Source: an uncultured Oscillospiraceae bacterium (GTDB lineage: Bacteria; Bacillota; Clostridia; Oscillospirales; Oscillospiraceae). Taken from it: a stretch of 28,280 bases of DNA. Position numbers and translations under genes: made by a program. How positions within the stretch are numbered: the first letter of the stretch is position 1; the number at the start of each line of letters is the position of its first letter. The notes beneath the pieces are model-generated. The model ran no database searches and was not told the DNA's origin. It worked only from the letters and a program-made list of their open reading frames with translations. The stretch covers positions 1 through 28,280 of the forward strand of contig CAAFLG010000005.1 of assembly GCA_900763705.1 (NCBI GenBank), given 5' to 3'. Positions 21,048 through 28,280 of the stretch are shown here, in pieces.

Positions 21048-23813
21048 ATGAGAGAGAAGAAGTTCGGCAAGTTGTTTTTGACATGGCTGCTGGCGGCGAC
21101 CATGGTGCTGACTTTGCTTCCTGTCAGCATGCTGGCGCTGGACGCGCCGGGAGAAGAGGCGGAAGACGGCGAAGTTGTGCCGACGCCTGTTGCAGGCGCG
21201 GAAGCGGGGGAAACCGCCGTTCCTGCGGAGGCTGCGCCCATGATGCTGGCCGCGCCCGCGGCAGCGGACACGCCGATTGATGTTCCTGTTGGAGAGCTGG
21301 ACTTTGAAAACGGTGTGATCAAAGGCATTAAGGAGGCTTGGCTTGCTGACAATAAGGATAAGCTCCTTTCCGTTACCATTCCGGCGGAGATTAACGGTAC
21401 GCCGGTGACGACTATCGGTCAAAATGCTTTTAAGGCTAAGAATGCAGGTCTTAAAAATCATCCTCAAGTTGCAGCTGTCGATTTCAGCAATGCGACCAAT
21501 CTGGAGACGATCGACGATCAGGCGTTTCAGTATTCTCCGGTGGCATCGGTTGACCTGTCCGAGACCAAGGTAACGACCATCGGCAAATTTGCGTTTGGCG
21601 AGTGCACGGCGCTAAGAGAAGTTATCTTGCTGAGTAATTTGACGGAGCTTGGTTCTTCTGTATTTACAGATTGCAAACACGTAGAGTCTATTCGATTGGC
21701 AAATTCTCCGGAAGGCGTTGTCTTTGCATTGCCCGAAAACTTAACATCCATTGGTAATCAGTGCTTCAAAAATTGCTTTGCTGACGGCGTAGAGGCGAAG
21801 GTTGTTATTCCGGCGAGTGTGACGACGATTAACGGAGAGGCGTTTAAGGATATTCATATCACGCAGATCATCTTTGAGAAGATAGCAGATCCTTGGAAAA
21901 GAGAAGATTATAGTGGGTACGCTAATAGTGCCATGACTCCTCCGAGTGGATGCGATCGCATCATTGTGCTCCCGAATAATGAATGTTTTGTGGCGTATTA
22001 TACACAAGTAAGATATGATTTAAAACTGCAGAAAATCTGCACCTATCCTATAAAGATTGCGTTTTCTCCTCTTGGCAAACAAGAAAAGCACTTGAACCAT
22101 GCACTTCTTGGCTGGACTTATAATCCTGCAACTAAGCTTTGGGATTTCAACAATAACTATAAGCTTCCTGATACGAATGGAGCATCAACCGGTAATGAGC
22201 GCCCTGGCTATGAGTATGTCGGTGGCTGGAAGTTGCGCAGTTGCAATCAGGTATTAAATGAAAACGAAAAGCTTGAAGCTATGGATAATCCGTCTGATTT
22301 TGCAACTGTCAGTGGTGAATACAAGCTTGCGAACCCCACGATCTCCTATCTGGTAGACGGAAAAACCGAAAAAGTCGGTGCCAACCAGCCCTTCACCGTA
22401 ACCATCGGCGACGGCAAGGAGCACTCGATCGGTATTCAGGTCGATCACCCGCTGCTGAAGGAAAAGCAGGGGACTGACAAGGATTACGTTTACTTTGAGT
22501 ACTACTGGTTTGATGAAGTAGCGCTCGGCGACGGACAAAATACTATGAACGGCCCGAGAAGCAAGAAAGAAAAGGAGCGCTTTTCTACCGCAACAAGCAA
22601 TGTGGAAATTCAATATGTGGACGGCGAGCATAATACCATTCCCATTGCAAAGACGGAAGACGCGAGATATGAAGGCAGCTCCTATGCGGGCTATAATGAC
22701 TACTATCTTGTAGTGGTGTTCGGTTACCATGTTGTGAATGGTGATAAGATCAATACGCCATTCTATCTCAGCGCAAATAATGGTATTGGTACCGGATACG
22801 CCGGTGCAACTGACGGAGTGCATCTGTTGCAGGTCAAGGTCAATGAAGTTCGCATCATCACCGCTACCGCAGATGCCAACGGCACGATCGACCCGTCGGG
22901 TGAGGTTGCGGTACCCAAGGGCGAGAACCAGACCTTCAAGATCACGCCCAACGAGGGCTACCACATCAATGACGTGCTGGTGGACGGCAAGAGCGTCGGC
23001 GCAGTAACGGAATACAAGTTTGAAAACGTGACCGAAGCCCATAAGATTCACGCGACCTTTGCCAGGAACTACACGCCCAGCTATCCAATCCAGCCGGAGC
23101 AGCCCAAGGTGGAGATTCCCGATGACGACGCGCTCGGCCTGAACACGACCGACCACTTCGCCTATATCATCGGTTATCCCGACGGCACGGTGCAGCCGAA
23201 CGGCCAGATCACCCGCGCTGAGGTTGCGACCATCTTCTTCCGTCTGCTGACCGACGATGTCCGCGACGCGAACCTCAAGCGCATCAACAGCTACACCGAC
23301 GTGGCGAGCAACGCATGGTACAACACCGCAGTCTCCACCCTCAGCTCCATGGGCATCATCACCGGCTATCCCGACGGCACCTTCCGTCCGAACGCCAACA
23401 TCACCCGTGCTGAGTTTGCAGCCATCGCCGCCCGCTTTGACCCGAACGGCGACAAGACGGCCGCCGCCTTCAGCGATATCCTGAACCACTGGGCCAAGGA
23501 CGAGATCAGCATCGCCTACAACAACAGCTGGGTCGACGGTTATCCCGACGGCACCTTCCTGCCCCAGCGCAACATCTCCCGTGCCGAGGCGATGACGCTT
23601 GTGAACCGCGTGCTGAACCGCAAGCCCGAGGCGAAGGACGATCTTCTCCCCGAGATGAAGGTCTGGACGGACAATCTCGACCCGAACGCCTGGTACTACC
23701 TGGCCGTTCAGGAAGCGACCAACAGCCACTACTACAAGTTCAAGACCAACTCCAAGTATGAGAAATGGACCGAGCTGCGCGAGACCCGCGACTGGTCCCA
23801 GCTTGAAAAGTAA
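21048..23813 (+). CDS. Surface protein with BspA-type leucine-rich repeats and three SLH domains
   Basis: A 921-residue exported protein: signal peptide about 1-29 and an Ala/Glu-rich linker. BspA/LRR_5-type leucine-rich repeats follow (about 95-270, with units such as FAFGECTALREVIL and CFKNC). Next come an unrecognised region (about 270-600) and a Bacterial-repeat/InlB-like beta module (about 600-675, TATADANGTIDPSG and GYHINDVLVDGK). Three SLH domains close it (about 695-905, each with GYPDGT), ending near a Trp/Tyr-rich tail. SLH should bind the secondary wall polymer while the LRR part faces outward for adhesion. Expression is under a c-di-GMP riboswitch. Base composition shifts: sample line 21961-22020 is 33% GC, 23401-23460 is 65%, so the LRR/middle part may be a later insertion or swap. 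Confidence 0.92.
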   Translation: MREKKFGKLFLTWLLAATMVLTLLPVSMLALDAPGEEAEDGEVVPTPVAGAEAGETAVPAEAAPMMLAAPAAADTPIDVPVGELDFENGVIKGIKEAWLADNKDKLLSVTIPAEINGTPVTTIGQNAFKAKNAGLKNHPQVAAVDFSNATNLETIDDQAFQYSPVASVDLSETKVTTIGKFAFGECTALREVILLSNLTELGSSVFTDCKHVESIRLANSPEGVVFALPENLTSIGNQCFKNCFADGVEAKVVIPASVTTINGEAFKDIHITQIIFEKIADPWKREDYSGYANSAMTPPSGCDRIIVLPNNECFVAYYTQVRYDLKLQKICTYPIKIAFSPLGKQEKHLNHALLGWTYNPATKLWDFNNNYKLPDTNGASTGNERPGYEYVGGWKLRSCNQVLNENEKLEAMDNPSDFATVSGEYKLANPTISYLVDGKTEKVGANQPFTVTIGDGKEHSIGIQVDHPLLKEKQGTDKDYVYFEYYWFDEVALGDGQNTMNGPRSKKEKERFSTATSNVEIQYVDGEHNTIPIAKTEDARYEGSSYAGYNDYYLVVVFGYHVVNGDKINTPFYLSANNGIGTGYAGATDGVHLLQVKVNEVRIITATADANGTIDPSGEVAVPKGENQTFKITPNEGYHINDVLVDGKSVGAVTEYKFENVTEAHKIHATFARNYTPSYPIQPEQPKVEIPDDDALGLNTTDHFAYIIGYPDGTVQPNGQITRAEVATIFFRLLTDDVRDANLKRINSYTDVASNAWYNTAVSTLSSMGIITGYPDGTFRPNANITRAEFAAIAARFDPNGDKTAAAFSDILNHWAKDEISIAYNNSWVDGYPDGTFLPQRNISRAEAMTLVNRVLNRKPEAKDDLLPEMKVWTDNLDPNAWYYLAVQEATNSHYYKFKTNSKYEKWTELRETRDWSQLEK

Positions 23814-23820
23814 AAAATGA

Positions 23821-23855
23821 AAAAGAATGGGAACGCCGAGCGTTCCCATTCTTTT
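23821..23855. terminator. Bidirectional terminator between the surface-protein and OTC genes
   Basis: A long perfect stem (16 pairs, 23821-23836 with 23840-23855) flanked by A and T runs on both sides, serving the two convergent genes. Confidence 0.93.
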
Positions 23856-23872
23856 TATCGTTTTTGCAGCAA

Positions 23873-24868
23873 TTACACGTTGCCGATGGTGGCGACCATG
23901 ACGGCCTTGATGGTGTGCATACGGTTCTCGGCCTCGTCGAAGACCTTGGAGTTGGGGGAGAGGAAGACCTCGTCCGTGACCTCGCGGATATCATAGCCGA
24001 GCTCCTTCTGGGAAGCGGCCATGGTGGTGTCGAAGTCGTGGAAGGAGGGCAGGCAGTGCAGGAAGATGCAGTCGGGGTTCTCGGTAGCCTTGAGCACCTC
24101 GCCCGTGACCTTGTAGGGGGTGAGCAGCTTGACGCGCTCGGGGATCTTGTCCTCTTCGCCCATGGAGGCCCAGATGTCGGTGTAGAGCGCGTCGGCACCC
24201 TTGAGCAGTTCCTTGTCCTCGCCGTACTCAACGATGGCGCCGGTCTCCTTGCCGACCTCGCGGCAGTAGGCCACAACGTCAGCGGCGGGAGCGAGCTCCT
24301 TCGGGCCCCAGCCGACATAGTGGATGCCGAGCTTGGCGCAGATATACATCAGGCAGTAGGCAACGTTGTTGCGCGTATCGCCGCAGAAGACGAGCTTGCA
24401 CTTGCTCAGCGGCTTCTTGGTGTTTTCCATGAGGGTGAGAATGTCGGCGAGCGCCTGCGTGGGGTGGTCAACGTCAGTCAGGCCGTTCCACACGGGAACG
24501 CCCGCGTTGGCGGCGAGACCCTCGACGACCTTCTGGTCGTAGCCGCGGTACTCGATGCCGTCATAGAAGCGGCCGAGGACCTTGGCGGTGTCCGCCATCG
24601 TTTCCTTCTTGCCCATCTGGGAAGACTTGGAATCGAGGAAGGTGACGCTTGCGCCTTCGTCGTAGGCTGCAACCTCGAAAGCGCAGCGCGTACGGGTGGA
24701 GGTCTTTTCAAACAGCAGCACGATGTTCTTGCCGGCGAGCAGGTCGCCGCGGATACCGGCGCGCTTTTTCGCCTTCAAGTCGGCGGCGAGATTCAGCATA
24801 TAGCGGATCTCATCGGGGGTGAAGTCCTTCAGCGTGAGGAAAGAACGGCCTTTCAGATTAACGGGCAT
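23873..24868 (-). CDS. argF: Ornithine carbamoyltransferase (catabolic or anabolic)
   Basis: A 331-residue OTC, interconverting ornithine plus carbamoyl phosphate with citrulline plus phosphate. Seen: carbamoyl-phosphate loop STRTR at 57-61, HPTQ at 135-138, the ornithine-side DIWASMGEE at 231-239, and HCLP at 271-274. ATG at 24868 is preferred (AGGAGGATC upstream); the frame extends to 24913 without support. Close to arcA and argR, so it may act as the catabolic ArcB in the ADI pathway, but anabolic ArgF and catabolic ArcB cannot be separated by these motifs. No carbamate kinase gene is nearby. Confidence 0.95.
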   Translation of the reverse strand: MPVNLKGRSFLTLKDFTPDEIRYMLNLAADLKAKKRAGIRGDLLAGKNIVLLFEKTSTRTRCAFEVAAYDEGASVTFLDSKSSQMGKKETMADTAKVLGRFYDGIEYRGYDQKVVEGLAANAGVPVWNGLTDVDHPTQALADILTLMENTKKPLSKCKLVFCGDTRNNVAYCLMYICAKLGIHYVGWGPKELAPAADVVAYCREVGKETGAIVEYGEDKELLKGADALYTDIWASMGEEDKIPERVKLLTPYKVTGEVLKATENPDCIFLHCLPSFHDFDTTMAASQKELGYDIREVTDEVFLSPNSKVFDEAENRMHTIKAVMVATIGNV

Positions 24869-24929
24869 GTGGGTGATCCTCCTTTTATTTCTCAAATCTC
24901 TCGTATAAAGCATCCAAATAATGCTATGA

Positions 24930-24957
24930 TGATTATATCATTCTTGGTTAAAAAAGC
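24930..24957 (-). promoter_or_regulatory. Predicted sigma-A promoter of the OTC gene
   Basis: Read leftward: TTGCTT, a 16-base spacer and a perfect TATAAT, about 62 bases before the ATG. The -10 lies in a small palindrome TGAT-ATA-ATCA that could be part of an operator; it falls short of a full ARG box. Confidence 0.65.
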
Positions 24958-25113
24958 AAGGGATTTTCCGCTTTTGGGCGTTCGCGCGCGGAGTGCTGGA
25001 CTGCGGAGAAAAAAGCAAACTGGACTGCGGCACGTGCGGCGGCAGACGGGAAAAATAAGTCTGTTCCGCTCCGGCGCGATATGCTATACTGAAAGAAAAA
25101 AGGGGGAAGGGCG

Positions 25114-26259
25114 ATGAGCATTGCGGGGCTTCTGATCCGGCGCGAGCGCCTTGCGCGCGCCTGGAGTCAGGAAGGACTGTGCCGCGGGATCTGCGGCACG
25201 TCGTATCTTTCCAAGATCGAGCAGGGAAAAGCGGCGGCATCGGAGGAGATCCTCACGCTGCTGCTTGCGCGGCTGGGACTTTCGTGGACAAATGATGAAG
25301 ACGGCGCGCTGCGCGCGGAGACGGAGGTCTGCATGGAGGCGCTCTTTTCCGGGGACGCCTCGGCGTTCGACGCCGCGTTCGCCTGCCTGCGCGCGCAGGA
25401 GCGCACGCTCCTTTGCAGTCCCTGCGCGGCAGATTACCTTCTTCTGCGCGCCTTTTCCTGCAAAAAGGATGGGGAACGGCATCCACTGGACACAGAATTT
25501 GTTCCGTTTCTGGACCAGCGCCAGCTCGCGCTCCAGCGCGTGCTGGAGGGGCGGTACGAGGAGGCGGCGCTTCTCTATCCCGCCGCGGCGATCCGCCTGT
25601 GGCAGGGCGCGCATCTCTACGCGCGCGGGCGCTATGCCGCCGCGACCGAGGCGCTGCGCGCCGCCTATGATGCCGCCGCCGCGGAGGGCTATGCCCACAT
25701 CATGATGAACTGCCGCGTGTATCTCGGCAACTGCTGCTCCGATTCGGGAGACGCAGAGCGGATGCGCCAGCACTACGCGGTCGCGCAGCGGCTCGCCCTG
25801 GCGCTCGGCGATCGGGATATCCTCTCGACGATCCGCTACAACGAAGCGGCAACAAGGATCGAGTGCGGCGACTTTGCGGCGGCGTATGCCTACTTTGCCG
25901 CGCTGGAAGAGCCGGATGCGATGTCACTGCACAAGCTCGCCGTCTGCTGCGAGGCGCTGGGGCGGCGGGACGAGGCGCTCGCCGCGCTTACGCGGGCGGA
26001 GGCGATGCTCCCAGAGGACGAAGCGCACGCACCCGAGCGGCAGATGCTCGCGCTTGTGCGCTATCGAGTGGAAACGCCGGACTATCTGCGCGATGAGCGC
26101 TACGGAACCCTCCTGACAGACTGCTTTGCCCTGCTGCGGCGCGAGCGCGGCGCGGGCTACGCGCGCTTCCACCTCAAGTGGATGCTCGAATGGTACAAGG
26201 CGAACCGCCGCTACCGCGAGGCCTGCGCGCTGCTGGAGGACTTTCCTGCGGAAAAGTAA
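25114..26259 (+). CDS. XRE-family regulator with TPR-like helical repeats
   Basis: A 381-residue protein with an N-terminal XRE helix-turn-helix (about 5-55: RLARAWSQEGLCRG, SYLSKIEQGK) and a long, Ala/Arg/Leu-rich helical remainder (about 75-381) with TPR-like repeats. This is the shape of Rgg/PlcR-like regulators, many of which sense small peptides, though no peptide gene is seen nearby. ATG at 25114 with AGGGGGAAGGG; an extended -10 (TGCTATACT, about 25082-25090) lies upstream. A strong terminator follows, and then the MFS gene in the same direction. Target genes unknown. Confidence 0.82.
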   Translation: MSIAGLLIRRERLARAWSQEGLCRGICGTSYLSKIEQGKAAASEEILTLLLARLGLSWTNDEDGALRAETEVCMEALFSGDASAFDAAFACLRAQERTLLCSPCAADYLLLRAFSCKKDGERHPLDTEFVPFLDQRQLALQRVLEGRYEEAALLYPAAAIRLWQGAHLYARGRYAAATEALRAAYDAAAAEGYAHIMMNCRVYLGNCCSDSGDAERMRQHYAVAQRLALALGDRDILSTIRYNEAATRIECGDFAAAYAYFAALEEPDAMSLHKLAVCCEALGRRDEALAALTRAEAMLPEDEAHAPERQMLALVRYRVETPDYLRDERYGTLLTDCFALLRRERGAGYARFHLKWMLEWYKANRRYREACALLEDFPAEK

Positions 26260-26273
26260 AAAAGAGATATTGA

Positions 26274-26319
26274 ACGGTATCTGGCGGGAGAAAGTTTCCC
26301 ACAGATACCGTCTTTTTTT
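26274..26319 (+). terminator. Rho-independent terminator after the XRE/TPR regulator gene
   Basis: Perfect ten-base-pair outer stem (26274-26283 with 26302-26311), an inner GGGAGA/TTTCCC helix, and a run of seven T at 26313-26319. Confidence 0.9.
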
Positions 26320-26327
26320 CGTTGACG

Positions 26328-26348
26328 CGCCATGCCATAATAATGGCG
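26328..26348 (+). promoter_or_regulatory. Inverted repeat upstream of the MFS gene
   Basis: CGCCAT-N9-ATGGCG, perfect six-base arms (26328-26333 and 26343-26348), overlapping a possible -10 (CATAAT, 26337-26342) and ending just before the RBS. A candidate operator, perhaps for the regulator immediately upstream. Confidence 0.4.
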
Positions 26349-26359
26349 AGGTGAGAACT

Positions 26360-27589
26360 ATGACAAAAACACTCTGGACAAAGGATTTTATCCGCATCAC
26401 GCTCGCGACCTCGCTCGGCGCGGCGGGCGGCATCATCAGCGGTTTCGCGCTGTCGTTTCTGGTGTTTGACGAGACGGGCAGCACGCTGGCTTCGGCCCTC
26501 GTGCTGGCGATCCAGCTGCTGCCCGGCGCGGTGCTGCCGCTTCTGATCGCGCCGCTGATGGACCGCTATCCGCGAAAGCCATTCCTTGTCGGCGGCGACA
26601 CGGTGAATGCACTGCTCTATGCGCTCGCGGGCGTCTACCTGCTGTGCTGTGAGTTCTCTTACACGGTGTATCTCGGCTTTTCGCTGCTGCTCGCGTGCCT
26701 GAGCGCCTTTGACGAGCTGGCCTACAGCAGCTTTTACCCGCTCATCCTGCCGGAGGGCATGGAGGAAAAGGGCTACACGGTTTCCTCCATGCTCTATCCC
26801 GTGCTCAAGGTGCTGATGATGCCCGTGGCCGCCGTGCTCTTCGATACGCTGGGCGTTGCGCGGCTGCTGCTCATACAGTCGGCGCTGTCGCTCATCTCTG
26901 CGCTCATCGAAAATAAGATCTCAGTCGCAGAAACGCCGCGCGGCGGCGAGCGATTTTCCCTGCGCCTCTGGTGGGGAGATCTCCGCGAGGCGGCGGCCTA
27001 TCTCAAGCGGGAGAAGGGCTTGCGCGCGCTGTATGATTATATGGCGGTGACCAATGGCATGGCGGCGGGTTATTCGCCGCTGCTCATCGCCTTTTTTCGC
27101 ACAGCGCCCGGCTTTACGGCGGCGATGTACTCCTTTTTCTCCGTGGCGGAGTTTGCCGGGCGCTCGCTCGGCGGCGTGGTGCGCTACCGCTATAGCCTGC
27201 CGGAAAAGAAACGCTTTCCCTTCATCTTTGCTGTCTATCAGGTCTATGAGATGATGGACGTGCTGCTTTTGTGGCTGCCGTATCCGCTGATGCTCGCAAA
27301 TCGCGCTTTCTGCGGCTTTCTCGGCATCAACAGCGCAACGATCCGCCAAGCGGCGGTGCAGCGGTATCTGCCCGATCCGCTGCGCGCCCGCATCAATGCC
27401 TATGAGAGTATGCTCATCACGGCGGCGAGCGCCGTGCTCTCGCTCGCGGTGGGGGCGCTCGGCGAGGTGATGGACTACCGGCGCTGCGTCAGCCTCTGCG
27501 CCGCGCTGACGCTGCTCTCCTGTTGGATGACGGTCTTTCGTCATCGCGGTGCGGTCAGGGAAGTGCTGCGCGGCGAGAAGGCTGTGTGA
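26360..27589 (+). CDS. MFS-family permease (drug/efflux-like)
   Basis: A 409-residue membrane protein with about 12 hydrophobic segments in two halves. The A-motif region in loop 2-3 is MDRYPRKP, as in many MFS exporters of the MFS_3-type, and a long cytoplasmic central loop lies near residues 190-225. The ATG at 26360 is set by GAGGTGAGA just upstream; the frame continues back to 26126 but that overlaps the regulator gene. It has its own promoter after a terminator. Its cargo is not identifiable; pairing with an XRE/TPR regulator suggests regulated export or resistance. Confidence 0.85.
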   Translation: MTKTLWTKDFIRITLATSLGAAGGIISGFALSFLVFDETGSTLASALVLAIQLLPGAVLPLLIAPLMDRYPRKPFLVGGDTVNALLYALAGVYLLCCEFSYTVYLGFSLLLACLSAFDELAYSSFYPLILPEGMEEKGYTVSSMLYPVLKVLMMPVAAVLFDTLGVARLLLIQSALSLISALIENKISVAETPRGGERFSLRLWWGDLREAAAYLKREKGLRALYDYMAVTNGMAAGYSPLLIAFFRTAPGFTAAMYSFFSVAEFAGRSLGGVVRYRYSLPEKKRFPFIFAVYQVYEMMDVLLLWLPYPLMLANRAFCGFLGINSATIRQAAVQRYLPDPLRARINAYESMLITAASAVLSLAVGALGEVMDYRRCVSLCAALTLLSCWMTVFRHRGAVREVLRGEKAV

Positions 27590-27610
27590 GCAGATTTCTT
27601 GCACTTTCCC

Positions 27611-27639
27611 TTGTTTTCTGCGGATAAATATAGTATAAT
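27611..27639 (+). promoter_or_regulatory. Predicted sigma-A promoter of argS
   Basis: TTGTTT at 27611-27616, an exact 17-base spacer and a perfect TATAAT at 27634-27639. The 5' leader is about 80 bases; no T-box features were recognised in it. Confidence 0.8.
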
Positions 27640-27725
27640 TTCGAAAAAGTATCCCCATGGGGCGATTTCGGGCGATCCCGCCGCGCCGACTGGGTAAAAC
27701 CGCAAAGGATAGAGGAGAATTTGCT

Positions 27726-28280
27726 ATGAATATGATCCGCAGCGCAAAGAACCAGATCGCCGAGCTGACGGCGGCGGCTTACCGCGCGGCTGTGCAGGAG
27801 GGCCTCCTGCCCGAGGGTGTTGAAACCGTCCCCGCCGTGGAGATCCCCAAGGATACCGCAAACGGCGACTATACGACGACCTTCTGCCTCGCCGCTTCCA
27901 AGGCCATGCGCAAGAATCCCCGCGAGGTCGCCAAGATCCTGACCGAGCACATGGACCTGAGCGACACCTACTTTACCTCCGTTGAGATCGCGGGCCCGGG
28001 CTTTTTGAACTTCCGCCTCGGCGACAAGTGGTATGCCGACGTGCTCGCCGCGGTCGAGAGTGAGCAGAAGGATTACGGCCGCGACAATTGGCTGGGCGGC
28101 AAGAAGTACATGGTCGAGTTCGTCTCCGCGAACCCCACGGGCCCCATGCACATGGGCAACGCGCGCGGCGGCGTGCTCGGCGATACGCTCGCAGAGGTGC
28201 TTGACTGGTCGGGTGCAAAGGTCTGGCGCGAGTTCTACGTCAACGACTTCGGCAACCAGATCGAAAAGTTCGCCAAGAGC
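27726..28280 (+). CDS. argS: Arginyl-tRNA synthetase, 5' part (cut by window end)
   Basis: The first 185 codons of ArgRS, running off the window. The N-terminal Add-1 domain (about 1-110) that recognises the tRNA D-loop is complete. The class I signature appears as HMGN at residues 142-145 inside SANPTGPMHMGNARG, the normal ArgRS variant of HIGH. ATG at 27726 with AGAGGAGAA eight bases upstream. It is the fourth arginine-related gene type in the window after arcA, argR and the OTC gene. Confidence 0.96.
   Translation, partial: MNMIRSAKNQIAELTAAAYRAAVQEGLLPEGVETVPAVEIPKDTANGDYTTTFCLAASKAMRKNPREVAKILTEHMDLSDTYFTSVEIAGPGFLNFRLGDKWYADVLAAVESEQKDYGRDNWLGGKKYMVEFVSANPTGPMHMGNARGGVLGDTLAEVLDWSGAKVWREFYVNDFGNQIEKFAKS

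Noticed and set aside
23160..23610. DNA repeats around GGTTATCCCGACGGCAC
   Set aside because: These are the coding copies of the GYPDGT motif in three SLH domains, not an independent repeat or CRISPR array.
24900..24960. ARG box at the OTC promoter
   Set aside because: The AT-rich palindrome around the -10 lacks the two spaced TGAAT/ATTCA-type half sites, so I do not claim an ArgR site.
26126..26359. Longer start for the MFS gene
   Set aside because: The upstream frame overlaps the regulator gene and its terminator and encodes Arg/Ala-rich non-membrane sequence; the ATG at 26360 has an RBS and starts the first helix.
27640..27725. T-box leader before argS
   Set aside because: The leader is only about 80 bases and lacks the T-box sequence and a terminator.

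Overview
The window reads as ordinary chromosome of a GC-rich (coding about 60%), spore-forming Clostridia member, most likely an Oscillospirales/Oscillospiraceae-type gut bacterium. Reasons: a SpoIIID orthologue, several S-layer-homology (SLH) surface proteins, an LCP-family cell-wall protein, strong AGGAGG ribosome binding sites and sigma-A type promoters. The placement is inference from gene content and style; no rRNA or tRNA gene is present to anchor it. All genes look intact except the two cut by the window edges. No CRISPR array, insertion sequence or phage gene was seen.

Layout. (1) 1-6441, leftward housekeeping operons: a radical SAM/SPASM-like protein, mutY, thymidine kinase, a PflA-like radical SAM protein, a four-knuckle zinc-ribbon protein and dCMP deaminase, mostly overlapping or nearly touching; then metG with its own promoter, followed by a gene cut at base 1 (probably tatD by position). 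(2) 6450-12700: a metallo-beta-lactamase-fold protein rightward, then leftward envelope genes: a secreted M14 zinc carboxypeptidase with C-terminal LysM, and an LCP protein plus an SLH-transglutaminase protein in one transcription unit. (3) 12700-15420: spoIIID behind a sigma-E-like promoter, an AEC-type permease, and a rightward pair of a nucleotidyltransferase and a 74-residue protein whose Shine-Dalgarno is buried in a hairpin.

(4) 15650-24870 is an arginine region: a YjiH-type gate-domain membrane protein, a MocR-like regulator, arginine deiminase (arcA), argR and ornithine carbamoyltransferase. ADI makes citrulline and ammonia, and OTC can split citrulline to ornithine and carbamoyl phosphate. 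No carbamate kinase or ArcD antiporter is present, so the YjiH-type protein is a candidate transporter. Between argR and the OTC gene lies a large BspA-type LRR/SLH surface protein behind a cyclic-di-GMP-I riboswitch whose terminator stem also contains the ribosome binding site. (5) 25100-28280: an XRE/TPR regulator, an MFS permease and the 5' part of argS.

The strongest unusual signals are: the MocR-like regulator has lost the PLP-binding lysine and several other cofactor contacts; the riboswitch/terminator/RBS arrangement; the base-composition mosaic in the LRR-SLH gene; a TACAAATA-N12-GGTA element shared by the permease and regulator promoters; and several structured leaders and palindromes.
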